A stretch of DNA of 8,594 nt, from NCBI GenBank assembly GCA_031376485.1, contig JANMDV010000076.1, forward strand, positions 1 to 8,594, in the 5' to 3' direction. Position numbers and translations under genes: made by a program. Positions 1-6,020 of the stretch are shown here, one piece after another; position 1 is the stretch's first letter, and the number at the start of each line of letters is the position of its first letter. A model generated the notes under the pieces. The model was given only the letters and a program-made list of their open reading frames with translations. It was not told where the DNA came from and ran no database searches. This DNA is from CALMEC01 sp031376485 (GTDB lineage: Bacteria; Actinomycetota; Thermoleophilia; Miltoncostaeales; Miltoncostaeaceae).

Positions 1-186
1 GCTCCCCGGGACGCACTCGATCAGGGGCGCACCGTGGTCCACCACCGTTCCCTCGATACGGCGAGCGGCCAGGCGACCACCGACACCCCGGCTCTTCTCG
101 ATCACGACGACCTCATACCCCAAGCCGATCAAATCCCGCGCCGCGGCCAGACCCGAAAGCCCCGCGCCGATGATCCCCACCCGCAT
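1..186 (-). CDS. FAD/NAD-binding oxidoreductase, renalase-like (partial, N-terminus only)
   Basis: This gene is read leftward and cut by the window edge, leaving 62 residues. It starts at the ATG at 184-186, with a strong G-rich Shine-Dalgarno (GGGGGGA) about 6 bases upstream. The protein opens with MRVGIIGAGLSGLAAARDL, the glycine-rich Rossmann dinucleotide loop (GxGxxG, residues 7-12). An acidic residue ends the second strand (VVVIEKS, Glu30), as expected for binding the FAD ribose. It then reads GVGGRLAARR (34-43) and VVDHGAPLIE, the pattern of predicted NAD/FAD-dependent amine-oxidase or renalase-like proteins, where the arginine-rich loop and DHGA follow the Rossmann fold. The substrate cannot be told because the catalytic region lies outside the window. 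Other flavin amine oxidases, such as phytoene-desaturase-like proteins, share this N-terminus, so the subfamily is less certain than the fold. Confidence 0.85.
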   Translation of the reverse strand, partial: MRVGIIGAGLSGLAAARDLIGLGYEVVVIEKSRGVGGRLAARRIEGTVVDHGAPLIECVPGS

Positions 187-201
187 CCGTCGTCCCCCCG
201 T

Positions 202-222
202 TCGTCGTGGACGACGAGCCTA
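202..222 (-). promoter_or_regulatory. Candidate promoter -10 and overlapping inverted repeat for the FAD oxidoreductase gene
   Basis: Read on the minus strand, TAGGCT (217-222) is a good actinobacterial -10 hexamer. It would place the transcript start near 210, about 24 bases before the ATG. No convincing -35 is visible. Directly downstream is a perfect 7-bp inverted repeat, TCGTCGT-GG-ACGACGA (202-217), between the -10 and the Shine-Dalgarno. That is where a repressor site would sit, but the GC-rich triplet pattern could also arise by chance. Function is inferred only. Confidence 0.4.
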
Positions 223-288
223 GACGCACGGCAGACGCGCCGAAGGGTCGCGCACGCCGCATCGGATACGGTCACCGGACTGCACTCA

Positions 289-519
289 GGGTTCGCGCAA
301 AAAACACCTGCACCGTTTGGCGGCTGCAAACCGTCGCGATACGGCGTCGCCGGGATCGCCGTTACCACCAGTAGCGACGAGGCTCGGCGACACCGTCTCA
401 CTCGGTTTTGCTTCGGAAATAGCCGTCCTGCGGTTCGTGTTTCCAGCCGCCGGGGGCGAGCCCCGCTCCGGGCCGTTTCGCTCGCCATCCGGCCCAGCAG
501 TTATTTTTTTGCGCGAACC
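289..519. repeat. Interspersed inverted-repeat element, copy 1 (MITE-like, 231 bp)
   Basis: The left end reads GGGTTCGCGCAAAAAA. The reverse complement of the right end reads GGTTCGCGCAAAAAAA, so the element has terminal inverted repeats of about 15 bp with an A-tract. The interior matches the element at 2728-2888 closely, with scattered substitutions. A 13-bp arm at 342-354 can pair with 383-395 to form an internal stem. Copy 1 also carries about 73 bases (408-480) where copy 2 has only 4; these include the small dyad GGGG-CGAG-CCCC (453-464). No coding sequence is supported inside. The element fills most of the 354-base gap 187-540; bases 187-288 hold the promoter region of the leftward gene. 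Its right end is only about 9 bases from the Shine-Dalgarno of the next gene, so that gene's promoter probably lies inside or across the element. It may be a non-autonomous transposable element or a REP-like palindromic unit. Confidence 0.8.
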
Positions 520-540
520 TAATGCGTGGGAGGATGAGGG

Positions 541-945
541 ATGAGTACCCGAACCGACGTTCTGAGGCGGCTCAAAGACTTCACAAAAAATGGATGCTGT
601 TGCAAACCACCGCCGGCGCCCTCCGGGCTCACGGCCAACGGCGGAGGAGGCAGCGGCGAGGTGACTGTCACCTGGATCCCGATCGCCACGGGCGCGGCCG
701 TTGCCTTCTACCGCGTGTACCGCGTCAAGGGAGACGGCATCTTGTACCACCTCGCGGTGGTCCTCCCGTCGGCCGTCGGTCAGCTCGAGCCGGGACGGCT
801 CGGCATCGTCGATGCCCCGGATTACTGGCCCTGGCCGACGGGAGACGAGGGCACAAACCAGCGCTGTTACGCGGTGACCACGATTTCGAAGCGGGGCCTG
901 GAGGGCGCCATGTCGGGTCACGTCTGCGCCACGCCGACGAGCTGA
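541..945 (+). CDS. Small fibronectin type III-like protein with a Cys-Cys-Cys motif
   Basis: The 134-residue product has no obvious signal peptide and no membrane helix. GGGAGG at 528-533 sits about 7 bases before the ATG at 541 and decides the start. Residues 1-17 are charged and probably helical. They are followed by GCCCKPPPAPSGL (18-30), a triple cysteine (Cys19-21) leading into a proline linker. From about residue 27 the pattern is a single FN3-like beta-sandwich: PSGLTA, then VTVTWIP (41-47), then FYRVYRVKGDG (56-66), and a late strand CYAVTTISKRGLEGAMSG (109-126) resembling the FN3 tyrosine-corner strand. Two further cysteines, Cys109 and Cys129, lie in or near this domain. FN3 domains usually mediate protein or carbohydrate binding. 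The ligand and cell location are unknown, and without a signal peptide secretion is not predicted. The gene is preceded by repeat copy 1 and followed 57 bases later by the next plus-strand gene. Confidence 0.75.
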   Translation: MSTRTDVLRRLKDFTKNGCCCKPPPAPSGLTANGGGGSGEVTVTWIPIATGAAVAFYRVYRVKGDGILYHLAVVLPSAVGQLEPGRLGIVDAPDYWPWPTGDEGTNQRCYAVTTISKRGLEGAMSGHVCATPTS

Positions 946-1002
946 GCCTGCGATCCGCCCTTCGCTGTGGGTGGACGGGCTCACCCGTGGCATGCTGAGA
1001 CG

Positions 1003-1659
1003 ATGATAATTTCCTCACCGACAGGCGTCGATCCGCGATTTGACCATGACGTGTTCATCGTCGACCAGCCGTTCACGCTGTTCGTCAACCGGTACTTCGT
1101 ATACGAGGCCGCTGACGCGGCGTTTGCACCCGGACCCCTGCTGGCCTTCTGCCGCCAGAAGCCGTTTGCGCTCAAGGAAGACCTGCTCGTCTTCTCCGAC
1201 GACACGATGAGCGAAGAGATTCTGCGCATCAAGGCTCGGCGGGTGGTCGACATCGGCGGGCGGTACATCGTCACGACGCCCGACGGAACCGTCGTCGGCG
1301 CGCTGCAACGCCGGGCCAAGGCGTCGCTCCTCATCACGACGTGGGTCCTCGTGGGCGCAGACGACCAAGAGCTGGCGGTCGTCCGTGAAAGCAGCGTCCC
1401 CGTCGCGGTGTTTCGCCGCGTGCAGAACCTGCTCCAAGCCATTCCGCTGATCGGCGGCATCGTCTCGCTGCTGCTCGACCTCATCCCGATTCCGTACCAC
1501 TTCGACATCCTCGACGGTGACGCCGCCGTCGGCCGACACTCCCGCAAGACCGGCATCCGCGACCGGTACCGTCTGCACATCGACGACCCGCAACACCGGA
1601 TCGACCGCCGCCTCCTGGTCGCCCTCGGAATCGGCCTGGACGCCCTGCAATCTCGGTGA
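1003..1659 (+). CDS. LURP-one-related / phospholipid scramblase-like (tubby-fold) protein
   Basis: The 218-residue product is counted from the ATG at 1003. A GTG at 967 would add 12 residues but has no better ribosome site, and the family start fits MIISSPTG followed by FTLFVNRYFVYEA. The repeated short strands resemble the 12-strand barrel of LURP-one/scramblase/tubby C-terminal domains: LFVNRYFVYE (27-35), LLAFCRQKPFALKEDLLVFSD (46-66), ILRIKARRVVDIGGRYIVTTPDG (73-95), VVGALQRRAKASLL (97-110) and ELAVVRESSVPVAVFRR (123-139). The end RLLVALGIGLDALQSR (203-218) matches the hydrophobic C-terminal helix that threads such barrels. A further hydrophobic stretch at 142-164 could be an insertion or a membrane-associating segment. 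Bacterial members are mostly uncharacterised; lipid binding is inferred from the fold. The gene converges on the TetR gene with 34 bases between stops, and I see no strong terminator there. Confidence 0.65.
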   Translation: MIISSPTGVDPRFDHDVFIVDQPFTLFVNRYFVYEAADAAFAPGPLLAFCRQKPFALKEDLLVFSDDTMSEEILRIKARRVVDIGGRYIVTTPDGTVVGALQRRAKASLLITTWVLVGADDQELAVVRESSVPVAVFRRVQNLLQAIPLIGGIVSLLLDLIPIPYHFDILDGDAAVGRHSRKTGIRDRYRLHIDDPQHRIDRRLLVALGIGLDALQSR

Positions 1660-1693
1660 ACACGCACGGAGCATTTTCGTTCGCATTGGCGGG

Positions 1694-2371
1694 CTACAAG
1701 CGGGTCGTGGGCTCCCGGAACTTCGCGCTGAGGAGCTGTTCGCAGAGCAGTTTGCTCAACCAACTTTCGTAGCGACCAGGCGTCCATCCGCGTTCGCCCG
1801 CGAGCAGCCCGTAGATGCTCGGGTGGTTGAGCGCCCAAAGAATGTCGGTGGCAGCCGTCACATCGAGACCGGCTCTCAGAGCGCGCTTGTCCGCGAGCGA
1901 CTCCACGACCGCGCGTTGATTGTCATAGAACTCGGTCTCAATGCGCTTCCACAGCGCGCCAAGCTCGGGCTCGGCGGACGCTGCGCTGCGGATCACCTCC
2001 ATCAGGGCACCCGCCCGAACCTTGACGGTGCGTGAGTTACGCATATTGAGGCGCAGCTGCCGCGCCGGGTCGGGCTCGTCGAGAACCTCGCGGAACCATG
2101 ACTGCTCGCCGACCGGGACGCAGTCGTCATCGCCGCGGAGCAGCAGGTGCCAGAGCGCGCGGACAAGTCTTGCCTTGGTCTCGAAGGCCAGGTAGACGGT
2201 CTTCAGTGACACGCCCGCATCGCCCGCGATCGCAGCCATTGAGGTCGCTGCGTAGCCATCGCGTTCGAGCAGCCGCTGGGCTGCACGAAGGATCTGCTGG
2301 TGCGTCGCTGCGGCCTGCTCACGCCGCCGCGGGGAGTCATACCGCCGCCGGGGCTTGACAGGCTCTGCCAT
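1694..2371 (-). CDS. TetR/AcrR-family transcriptional regulator
   Basis: The 225-residue length is typical of TetR regulators. After a basic, disordered start (MAEPVKPRRRYDSPRRREQ), the DNA-binding domain spans about residues 23-71: THQQILRAAQRLLERDGYAATSMAAIAGDAGVSLKTVYLAF. The recognition helix is SLKTVYLAFETK (about 55-66). Residues 80-225 form the variable helical ligand-binding and dimerisation domain, which gives no clue to the ligand. The start is the ATG at 2369-2371. No Shine-Dalgarno precedes it, but TAGATT (2378-2383 on the minus strand) lies 6 bases upstream, so the mRNA may be leaderless. The gene is divergent from the small gene at 2437, and a dyad lies between them, which suggests repression of itself and that neighbour. 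Confidence 0.92.
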   Translation of the reverse strand: MAEPVKPRRRYDSPRRREQAAATHQQILRAAQRLLERDGYAATSMAAIAGDAGVSLKTVYLAFETKARLVRALWHLLLRGDDDCVPVGEQSWFREVLDEPDPARQLRLNMRNSRTVKVRAGALMEVIRSAASAEPELGALWKRIETEFYDNQRAVVESLADKRALRAGLDVTAATDILWALNHPSIYGLLAGERGWTPGRYESWLSKLLCEQLLSAKFREPTTRL

Positions 2372-2377
2372 TTGACT

Positions 2378-2417
2378 AATCTACCGCAGTATTCATTACA
2401 CCTGCGATGTATCTAAT
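2378..2417. promoter_or_regulatory. Divergent promoter region with candidate TetR operator dyad
   Basis: An imperfect dyad, ACCGCAG-N12-CTGCGAT (2383-2408, 6 of 7 positions paired; the core CGCAG/CTGCG is perfect), lies between the TetR gene and the divergent small gene. Weaker symmetry extends outward on both sides. For the minus strand, TAGATT (2378-2383) is a good -10 whose transcript start would fall on the TetR start codon. For the plus strand, TCTAAT (2412-2417) is a 5-of-6 match to TATAAT, about 20 bases before the ATG at 2437. The dyad would overlap or abut both -10 elements, as expected for an autoregulating TetR repressor. No matching -35 elements were found. Confidence 0.5.
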
Positions 2418-2436
2418 AAAGCCACGGGAGGGACGC

Positions 2437-2727
2437 ATGCCGATCCTGCAGCTTGAGCACGCCATCAAAGACTTTGATTTGTGGAAGGCGGCGTTCGATC
2501 GTGATCCGATCGACCGACGGGCATTGGGCGTCCGCCGCCATCGCGTCTCCCGCCCCACCGACGACCCCAATTACGTCGTGGTCGAGCTCGAGTTCGACAC
2601 GACGAGAGAAGCGGAGACCTGTCACGCCGCGCTCGTTGATCTCTGGAGCGCGCGACGCGACGCTCCCGCGCTCATCGGCGCACCCCGCGTGAGGATCGTC
2701 GAAACAGTCGAGGACCGGAACTACTAA
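2437..2727 (+). CDS. Small ferredoxin-like alpha/beta-barrel protein (hypothetical)
   Basis: The 96-residue product begins at the ATG at 2437, with GGGAGGG (2426-2432) 4 bases upstream. An in-frame ATG at 2407 would add ten residues that look non-homologous and would lie over the candidate operator and promoter, so 2437 is preferred. The protein reads MPILQLEHAIKDFDLWKAAFDRDPIDRRALGVR, a strand then the xDFDxWKAAFDxDP helix, then RVSRPTDDPNYVVVELEFDT (37-55) and a second helix rich in alanine and charge. It ends in a last strand RVRIVETVEDR. This beta-alpha-beta-beta-alpha-beta order is that of dimeric alpha/beta-barrel proteins (the antibiotic-biosynthesis-monooxygenase and small cyclase superfamily). 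No catalytic residues can be assigned, so no reaction is claimed. The divergent TetR gene probably regulates it. The stop codon abuts repeat copy 2. Confidence 0.75.
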   Translation: MPILQLEHAIKDFDLWKAAFDRDPIDRRALGVRRHRVSRPTDDPNYVVVELEFDTTREAETCHAALVDLWSARRDAPALIGAPRVRIVETVEDRNY

Positions 2728-2888
2728 GGGGCCGCGCAAAAAACTACTGAACCGTTGGCGGCTGCAAACCGTCGCGACACGGCGTCGCCGAGATCGCCGT
2801 TACCACCAGTCGCGACGAGGCTCGGCGACACCGCCTCACTCGGTTCTCACTCGCCATCCGGCCCAGCAGTTACTTTTTGCGCGAACCC
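2728..2888. repeat. Interspersed inverted-repeat element, copy 2 (MITE-like, 161 bp)
   Basis: The left end is GGGGCCGCGCAAAAAA. The reverse complement of the right end is GGGTTCGCGCAAAAAG, so the termini are imperfect inverted repeats. Most of the element aligns to copy 1 at 289-519, but with 4 bases (2846-2849) where copy 1 has about 73, so copy 2 looks like a shorter derivative. An internal stem pairs 2780-2792 with 2821-2833 (12 of 13 positions). Two GTCGCGAC palindromes lie at 2771-2778 and 2809-2816. The element fills the whole interval between two convergent stop codons: it begins right after the TAA at 2725-2727, and its last base is the final base of the pntB TAG (2888-2890). It could therefore serve as a two-way transcription terminator. 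TA or TAA lies at both outer edges, suggestive of a target-site duplication. Confidence 0.8.
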
Positions 2889-4291
2889 TAAATCGAGATC
2901 GCGTCCCGCTGGCCGGTGACTTCGGTGGTCAGCTCACCGACGACGTGCTTGGCGTCGCCGAAGACCATCAACGTCTTGGGATCGTAGAAGAGTTCGTTCT
3001 CGATGCCTGCGAAACCTGGGCGCATACTGCGCTTGATGACCATCACGCAGGCGGCCTGGTCGACGTTGAGGATGGGCATGCCGTAGATCGGGCTGGACTT
3101 GTTGTGCCGTGCCGCCGGGTTGACCACGTCGTTGGCGCCGAGCACCAGCACGACGTCCACCTGGGGGAACTCCGAGTTGATCTCGTCCATGTCCAGGAGC
3201 TTGTCGTACGGGACGTTGGCCTCGGCCAGGAGCACGTTCATGTGGCCCGGCATGCGCCCGGCGACCGGGTGGATGGCGTAGCGCACGTCGACGCCCTCAG
3301 CCTCGAGCGCGTCGGCGAACTCCCGCACCTTGTGCTGGGCCTGAGCCACCGCCATTCCGTAGCCGGGAACGATCACGACCGAGCGTGACGCCTTGAGAAT
3401 CTCGGCAGCCTCGTCGAACGACGCCGAGCGGACGTTACCGACCTCGCCTCCATCGCCCGGCGCGGACTCCTGAAGTTGCCCGAACGCGCCGAACATCACG
3501 TTGCGAAACGATCGGTTCATCGCGCGACACATGATGAGCGCGAGGATCAGGCCCGACATTCCGTCAAGTGCGCCCGCCACGATCAGGAGCTTGTTGTCGA
3601 GCACGATGCCCAGGGCCGCCGCCGAGATGCCGGCGTAGCTGTTGAGGAGCGCAATGACCGTCGGCATGTCTGCGCCACCGATGGGAACGATCAGGAACAC
3701 GCCGAACGCGAGCGAGAGCACGATGATCGGCGGGATGAGCGCGGTGCGGGAGGGATCGAGCACAAGCAAGATTACGAGGACTGCCGCGGCGCCGAGCACA
3801 GCGAAGTTGACGAAGTTCTGGCCTTTGAACGTGATCGGCCGCTGCGGCAGGATCTCCTGCAGTTTGCCGGCGGCCATCAGGCTCCCCGTGAACACCAGGC
3901 AACCAAGGATGATCTCGAAACCGAGGACTGCCATCTCGAACTTGCCGACATTCGCGCGTTCCAGGTAGTAGTGGGCGATGCCCACCAGGCCGGCCGCGAG
4001 CGCGCCGAACGAGTGCGACAGGGCGATCCTCTGCGGCATCGCCGTCATGGGGACCTTGAGGCCGAGCGGCACGCCGATGGCCGAGCCGATCAGGAGCGCG
4101 GCTGCGATCAGCGCGTACCCCTCGCCGGTCAGGCCGTCGAGGAACAGCGTCGCGACGACTGCGAGGACAAACGCCGCCTCACCCGCGAAGACGCCGCGCC
4201 GGGCCGTCGGCGCCGACGACATCCATTTGAGCGAGAGGCCGAACCCGATCGCCGCAGCGAGGTACGCGAGCTGGATGAGGTCGTTTCTCAT
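2888..4291 (-). CDS. pntB: NAD(P) transhydrogenase subunit beta
   Basis: The 467-residue length is full for the family. The protein is the membrane beta subunit of proton-translocating transhydrogenase, which drives hydride transfer from NADH to NADP+ using the proton gradient. Residues 1 to about 260 are mostly membrane helices. They include VPMTAMPQRIALSHSFGALAAGLVG (80-104), where His93 aligns with the conserved proton-channel histidine of E. coli PntB (His91), and GGADMPTVIALLNSYAG (205-221). Residues about 290-467 form the NADP(H)-binding domain: VPGYGMAVAQAQHKV (308-322), GRMPGHMNVLLAEANVPYD (345-363), LGANDVVNPAA (384-394), PIYGMPILNVDQA (401-413) and a final KRSMRPGFAGIENELFY. All key segments are intact. 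Its start overlaps the end of pntAB by 4 bases (ATGA), implying coupled translation. The stop codon lies at the edge of repeat copy 2. Confidence 0.97.
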   Translation of the reverse strand: MRNDLIQLAYLAAAIGFGLSLKWMSSAPTARRGVFAGEAAFVLAVVATLFLDGLTGEGYALIAAALLIGSAIGVPLGLKVPMTAMPQRIALSHSFGALAAGLVGIAHYYLERANVGKFEMAVLGFEIILGCLVFTGSLMAAGKLQEILPQRPITFKGQNFVNFAVLGAAAVLVILLVLDPSRTALIPPIIVLSLAFGVFLIVPIGGADMPTVIALLNSYAGISAAALGIVLDNKLLIVAGALDGMSGLILALIMCRAMNRSFRNVMFGAFGQLQESAPGDGGEVGNVRSASFDEAAEILKASRSVVIVPGYGMAVAQAQHKVREFADALEAEGVDVRYAIHPVAGRMPGHMNVLLAEANVPYDKLLDMDEINSEFPQVDVVLVLGANDVVNPAARHNKSSPIYGMPILNVDQAACVMVIKRSMRPGFAGIENELFYDPKTLMVFGDAKHVVGELTTEVTGQRDAISI

Positions 4292-4608
4292 TGACCGACC
4301 TCGACCTTCGCCTTGGCGGGCTCGCGCTTCTTGAACATCTTCAGCATCTTGTCCGTGATCAAGAACCCGCCGACCACGTTGATGGTGGCGGCGACCACGG
4401 CGACGAAGCCCATGATCTTGGAGTACGTGGTGTGGGCCTCACCCAGGATCAGCATCGAGCCGACCAGCGAAATCGCAGACAGCGCATTTGTCAGCGCCAT
4501 CAGCGGGGTGTGCAGCAACTTCGGCACCCGGCGGATGACCTCGAGCCCGAGGAATCCGGCCAGGGCGAAGATGAAGAGGCTCGTAATGATGACCTCGTTG
4601 CTGAGCAT
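4288..4608 (-). CDS. pntAB: NAD(P) transhydrogenase subunit alpha part 2 (membrane segment)
   Basis: The 106-residue membrane protein has three predicted helices, at about residues 8-24, 40-56 and 64-84, and a basic tail (KMFKKREPAKAKVEVGQ). The segment VPKLLHTPLMALTNALSAISLVGSM (28-52) matches the conserved HTPLM-TNAxS motif at the C-terminal membrane part of fused PntA proteins. It is thus the separate membrane half of the alpha subunit in the three-gene form of the enzyme, as in Rhodospirillum rubrum. The gene start overlaps the end of pntAA by one base (TAATG), and its stop overlaps the pntB start (ATGA). The three genes must be one transcript with coupled translation. Confidence 0.95.
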   Translation of the reverse strand: MLSNEVIITSLFIFALAGFLGLEVIRRVPKLLHTPLMALTNALSAISLVGSMLILGEAHTTYSKIMGFVAVVAATINVVGGFLITDKMLKMFKKREPAKAKVEVGQ

Positions 4609-5834
4609 TAGGTGACAGCCTCCTGGCTCGCGTCGGCGGGGGGTGACGGATCTGATGGCGGTGCGGGGAGCGGAGCGAGTCCGAGCGCCTCACGTACACG
4701 TGCGTGGACGATCTGGCCGTCGTGCGTTGTGACGGTCTCTTGGACGATCACGTCGTCTACGTCCAGGTGCAGGGCCTTGTCGGCCACGATCAGCGCGACG
4801 AAGTTCGCGATGTTCTTTGCGTACGTCAGGCTGGCGTCATGCGGCACGGTGCCCGGCACGTTCGTCGGGCCGATGATGCTCACCCCGCCGACATCGACGG
4901 TCTCTCCCGCGACAGAGCCCTCGCAGTTACCCCCCTGCTCGGCCGCAAGATCGACGATGACAGACCCGGGGGCCATTCCCGCGACCATTTCCTTGGTCAC
5001 GAGCACCGGGGCTTTGGCGCCCTGGACCTGCGCGGTCGTGATGACGACATCGGCACCTGCGATCGTCTTGGCCATCAGCTCGCGCTGCTTGGCGATCTGC
5101 TCGTCGGAGAGCTGCGTGGCGTAGGCGCCCGAGCCGCTCCCCTCCTGACCGGTCTCGAGTGGAAGCTCCACGAACCGCGCGCCAAGGCTTTGGACCTCTT
5201 CCTTGACTGCCGCTCGCACGTCATAGGCCTCGACCACGGCGCCCAGCCTGCGTGCGGTGGCGATCGCCGACAAGCCGGCCACGCCGGCGCCGATGATGAA
5301 CACCTTGGCGGGGGCGATGGTGCCGGCGGCCGTCGTCAACATGGGAGCCATCTTCGGCAGCTGTGCCGCGGCCAAGAGCACCGCCTTGTAACCGGCGATG
5401 TTCGCCTGCGAGGAGAGCACGTCCATGCTCTGGGCCCGGCTTGTGCGCGGAACGAGTTCCAGCGCGAACAACACGGCGCCGCGTTCGGCGACGGCGGCGG
5501 CGACTTGCGGGGCTGCCAACGGGGCTGCCATCCCGATCACCACCTGTCCGGGCCGCAGGCGCTCCCGGTCGGGGCTGGCCGGGTCCCCGTCGAGTACTCG
5601 CACGACCGCGAGAACATCGGCGGCCAGCGCCACCTCGCGCGTGACGATCTCGGCACCCCGGTCCGTATAGGCCTTGTCGGCGAACCCGGCGGACGCTCCC
5701 GCACCGGCTTCGACGAGCACGCGGAATCCGGCCTTGGCGTACCCCGCGATCACCGTCGGCGTGATCGCGACACGCCGCTCGCCGGGGAACGCCTCTTTGG
5801 GCGCGCCAATCGTGAGCGTGCTCGAATGCTCCAT
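4608..5834 (-). CDS. pntAA: NAD(P) transhydrogenase subunit alpha part 1 (NAD(H)-binding domain)
   Basis: The 408-residue soluble domain I binds NAD(H) and resembles alanine dehydrogenase. Key segments are IGAPKEAFPGERRVAITP (9-26); PRTSRAQSMDVLSSQANIAGYKAV (129-152), which contains the Arg130/Gln135/Asp138 loop known from the R. rubrum enzyme; the Rossmann motif GAGVAGLSAIATARRLGA (182-199) followed by VEAYDVR; and GANVP-type GPTNVPGTVPHDAS (322-335). A proline/alanine-rich tail (390-408) follows the fold. The ATG at 5832-5834 is chosen because the homologous region starts there, with GAGGGGG about 11 bases upstream. The reading frame continues open to a GTG at 5916-5918, but that codon lies inside the candidate promoter and the added 28 residues look non-conserved. 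It is the first gene of the operon, and the TAATG junction links it to pntAB. Confidence 0.95.
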   Translation of the reverse strand: MEHSSTLTIGAPKEAFPGERRVAITPTVIAGYAKAGFRVLVEAGAGASAGFADKAYTDRGAEIVTREVALAADVLAVVRVLDGDPASPDRERLRPGQVVIGMAAPLAAPQVAAAVAERGAVLFALELVPRTSRAQSMDVLSSQANIAGYKAVLLAAAQLPKMAPMLTTAAGTIAPAKVFIIGAGVAGLSAIATARRLGAVVEAYDVRAAVKEEVQSLGARFVELPLETGQEGSGSGAYATQLSDEQIAKQRELMAKTIAGADVVITTAQVQGAKAPVLVTKEMVAGMAPGSVIVDLAAEQGGNCEGSVAGETVDVGGVSIIGPTNVPGTVPHDASLTYAKNIANFVALIVADKALHLDVDDVIVQETVTTHDGQIVHARVREALGLAPLPAPPSDPSPPADASQEAVT

Positions 5835-5896
5835 CTGCTGCGGTTCCCCCTCGTCGCCTGTGTACTCCGCCGCCGCATGGCGCACGTGAGAGGCGT

Positions 5897-5925
5897 TTCC
5901 TACAGGACTGCCCGTCACGGGTCAA
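5897..5925 (-). promoter_or_regulatory. Candidate promoter of the pnt operon
   Basis: Read on the minus strand, TTGACC (5920-5925, 5 of 6 match to TTGACA) and TAGGAA (5897-5902) are separated by exactly 17 bases. Transcription would begin near 5890, leaving a leader of about 56 bases before the pntAA ATG at 5834. The hexamers and the spacing are directly visible; activity is inferred. Confidence 0.6.
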
Positions 5926-5971
5926 CGCTTCGTGCGCCTTGTTGCGACGAACGCACCGTCAGAGATCCAGC

Positions 5972-5986
5972 GTTTGACCCTCAAAC
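5972..5986. promoter_or_regulatory. Perfect inverted repeat upstream of the pnt promoter
   Basis: GTTTGA-CCC-TCAAAC is a perfect 6-bp inverted repeat. It lies about 47 bases upstream of the pnt -35 hexamer and 35 bases past the stop of the enolase-like gene. It could be a regulator-binding site for the pnt operon or a short hairpin at the end of the upstream transcript. It lacks a following T-run, so an intrinsic terminator is less likely. Confidence 0.35.
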
Positions 5987-6020
5987 ACCCGACGAACCGC
6001 TCCCACGACGTCGGGGTCGG

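Noticed and set aside
522..998. Plus-strand open frame overlapping the FN3-like gene in another frame
   Set aside because: Its translation is arginine-rich and without fold signals, while the frame starting at 541 has a good ribosome site and an FN3-like pattern.
967..1002. Upstream GTG start for the LURP-one-like gene
   Set aside because: It adds 12 residues (GRAHPWHAET-type) unlike the family and overlaps a weak hairpin; the ATG at 1003 is simpler. The choice is not certain because neither start has a strong Shine-Dalgarno.
289..2888. CRISPR array or integron attC interpretation of the two similar repeats
   Set aside because: The copies are 161-231 bp, far apart, separated by ordinary genes, and lack short regular repeat-spacer units or the attC core sites; inverted-repeat mobile element ends fit better.
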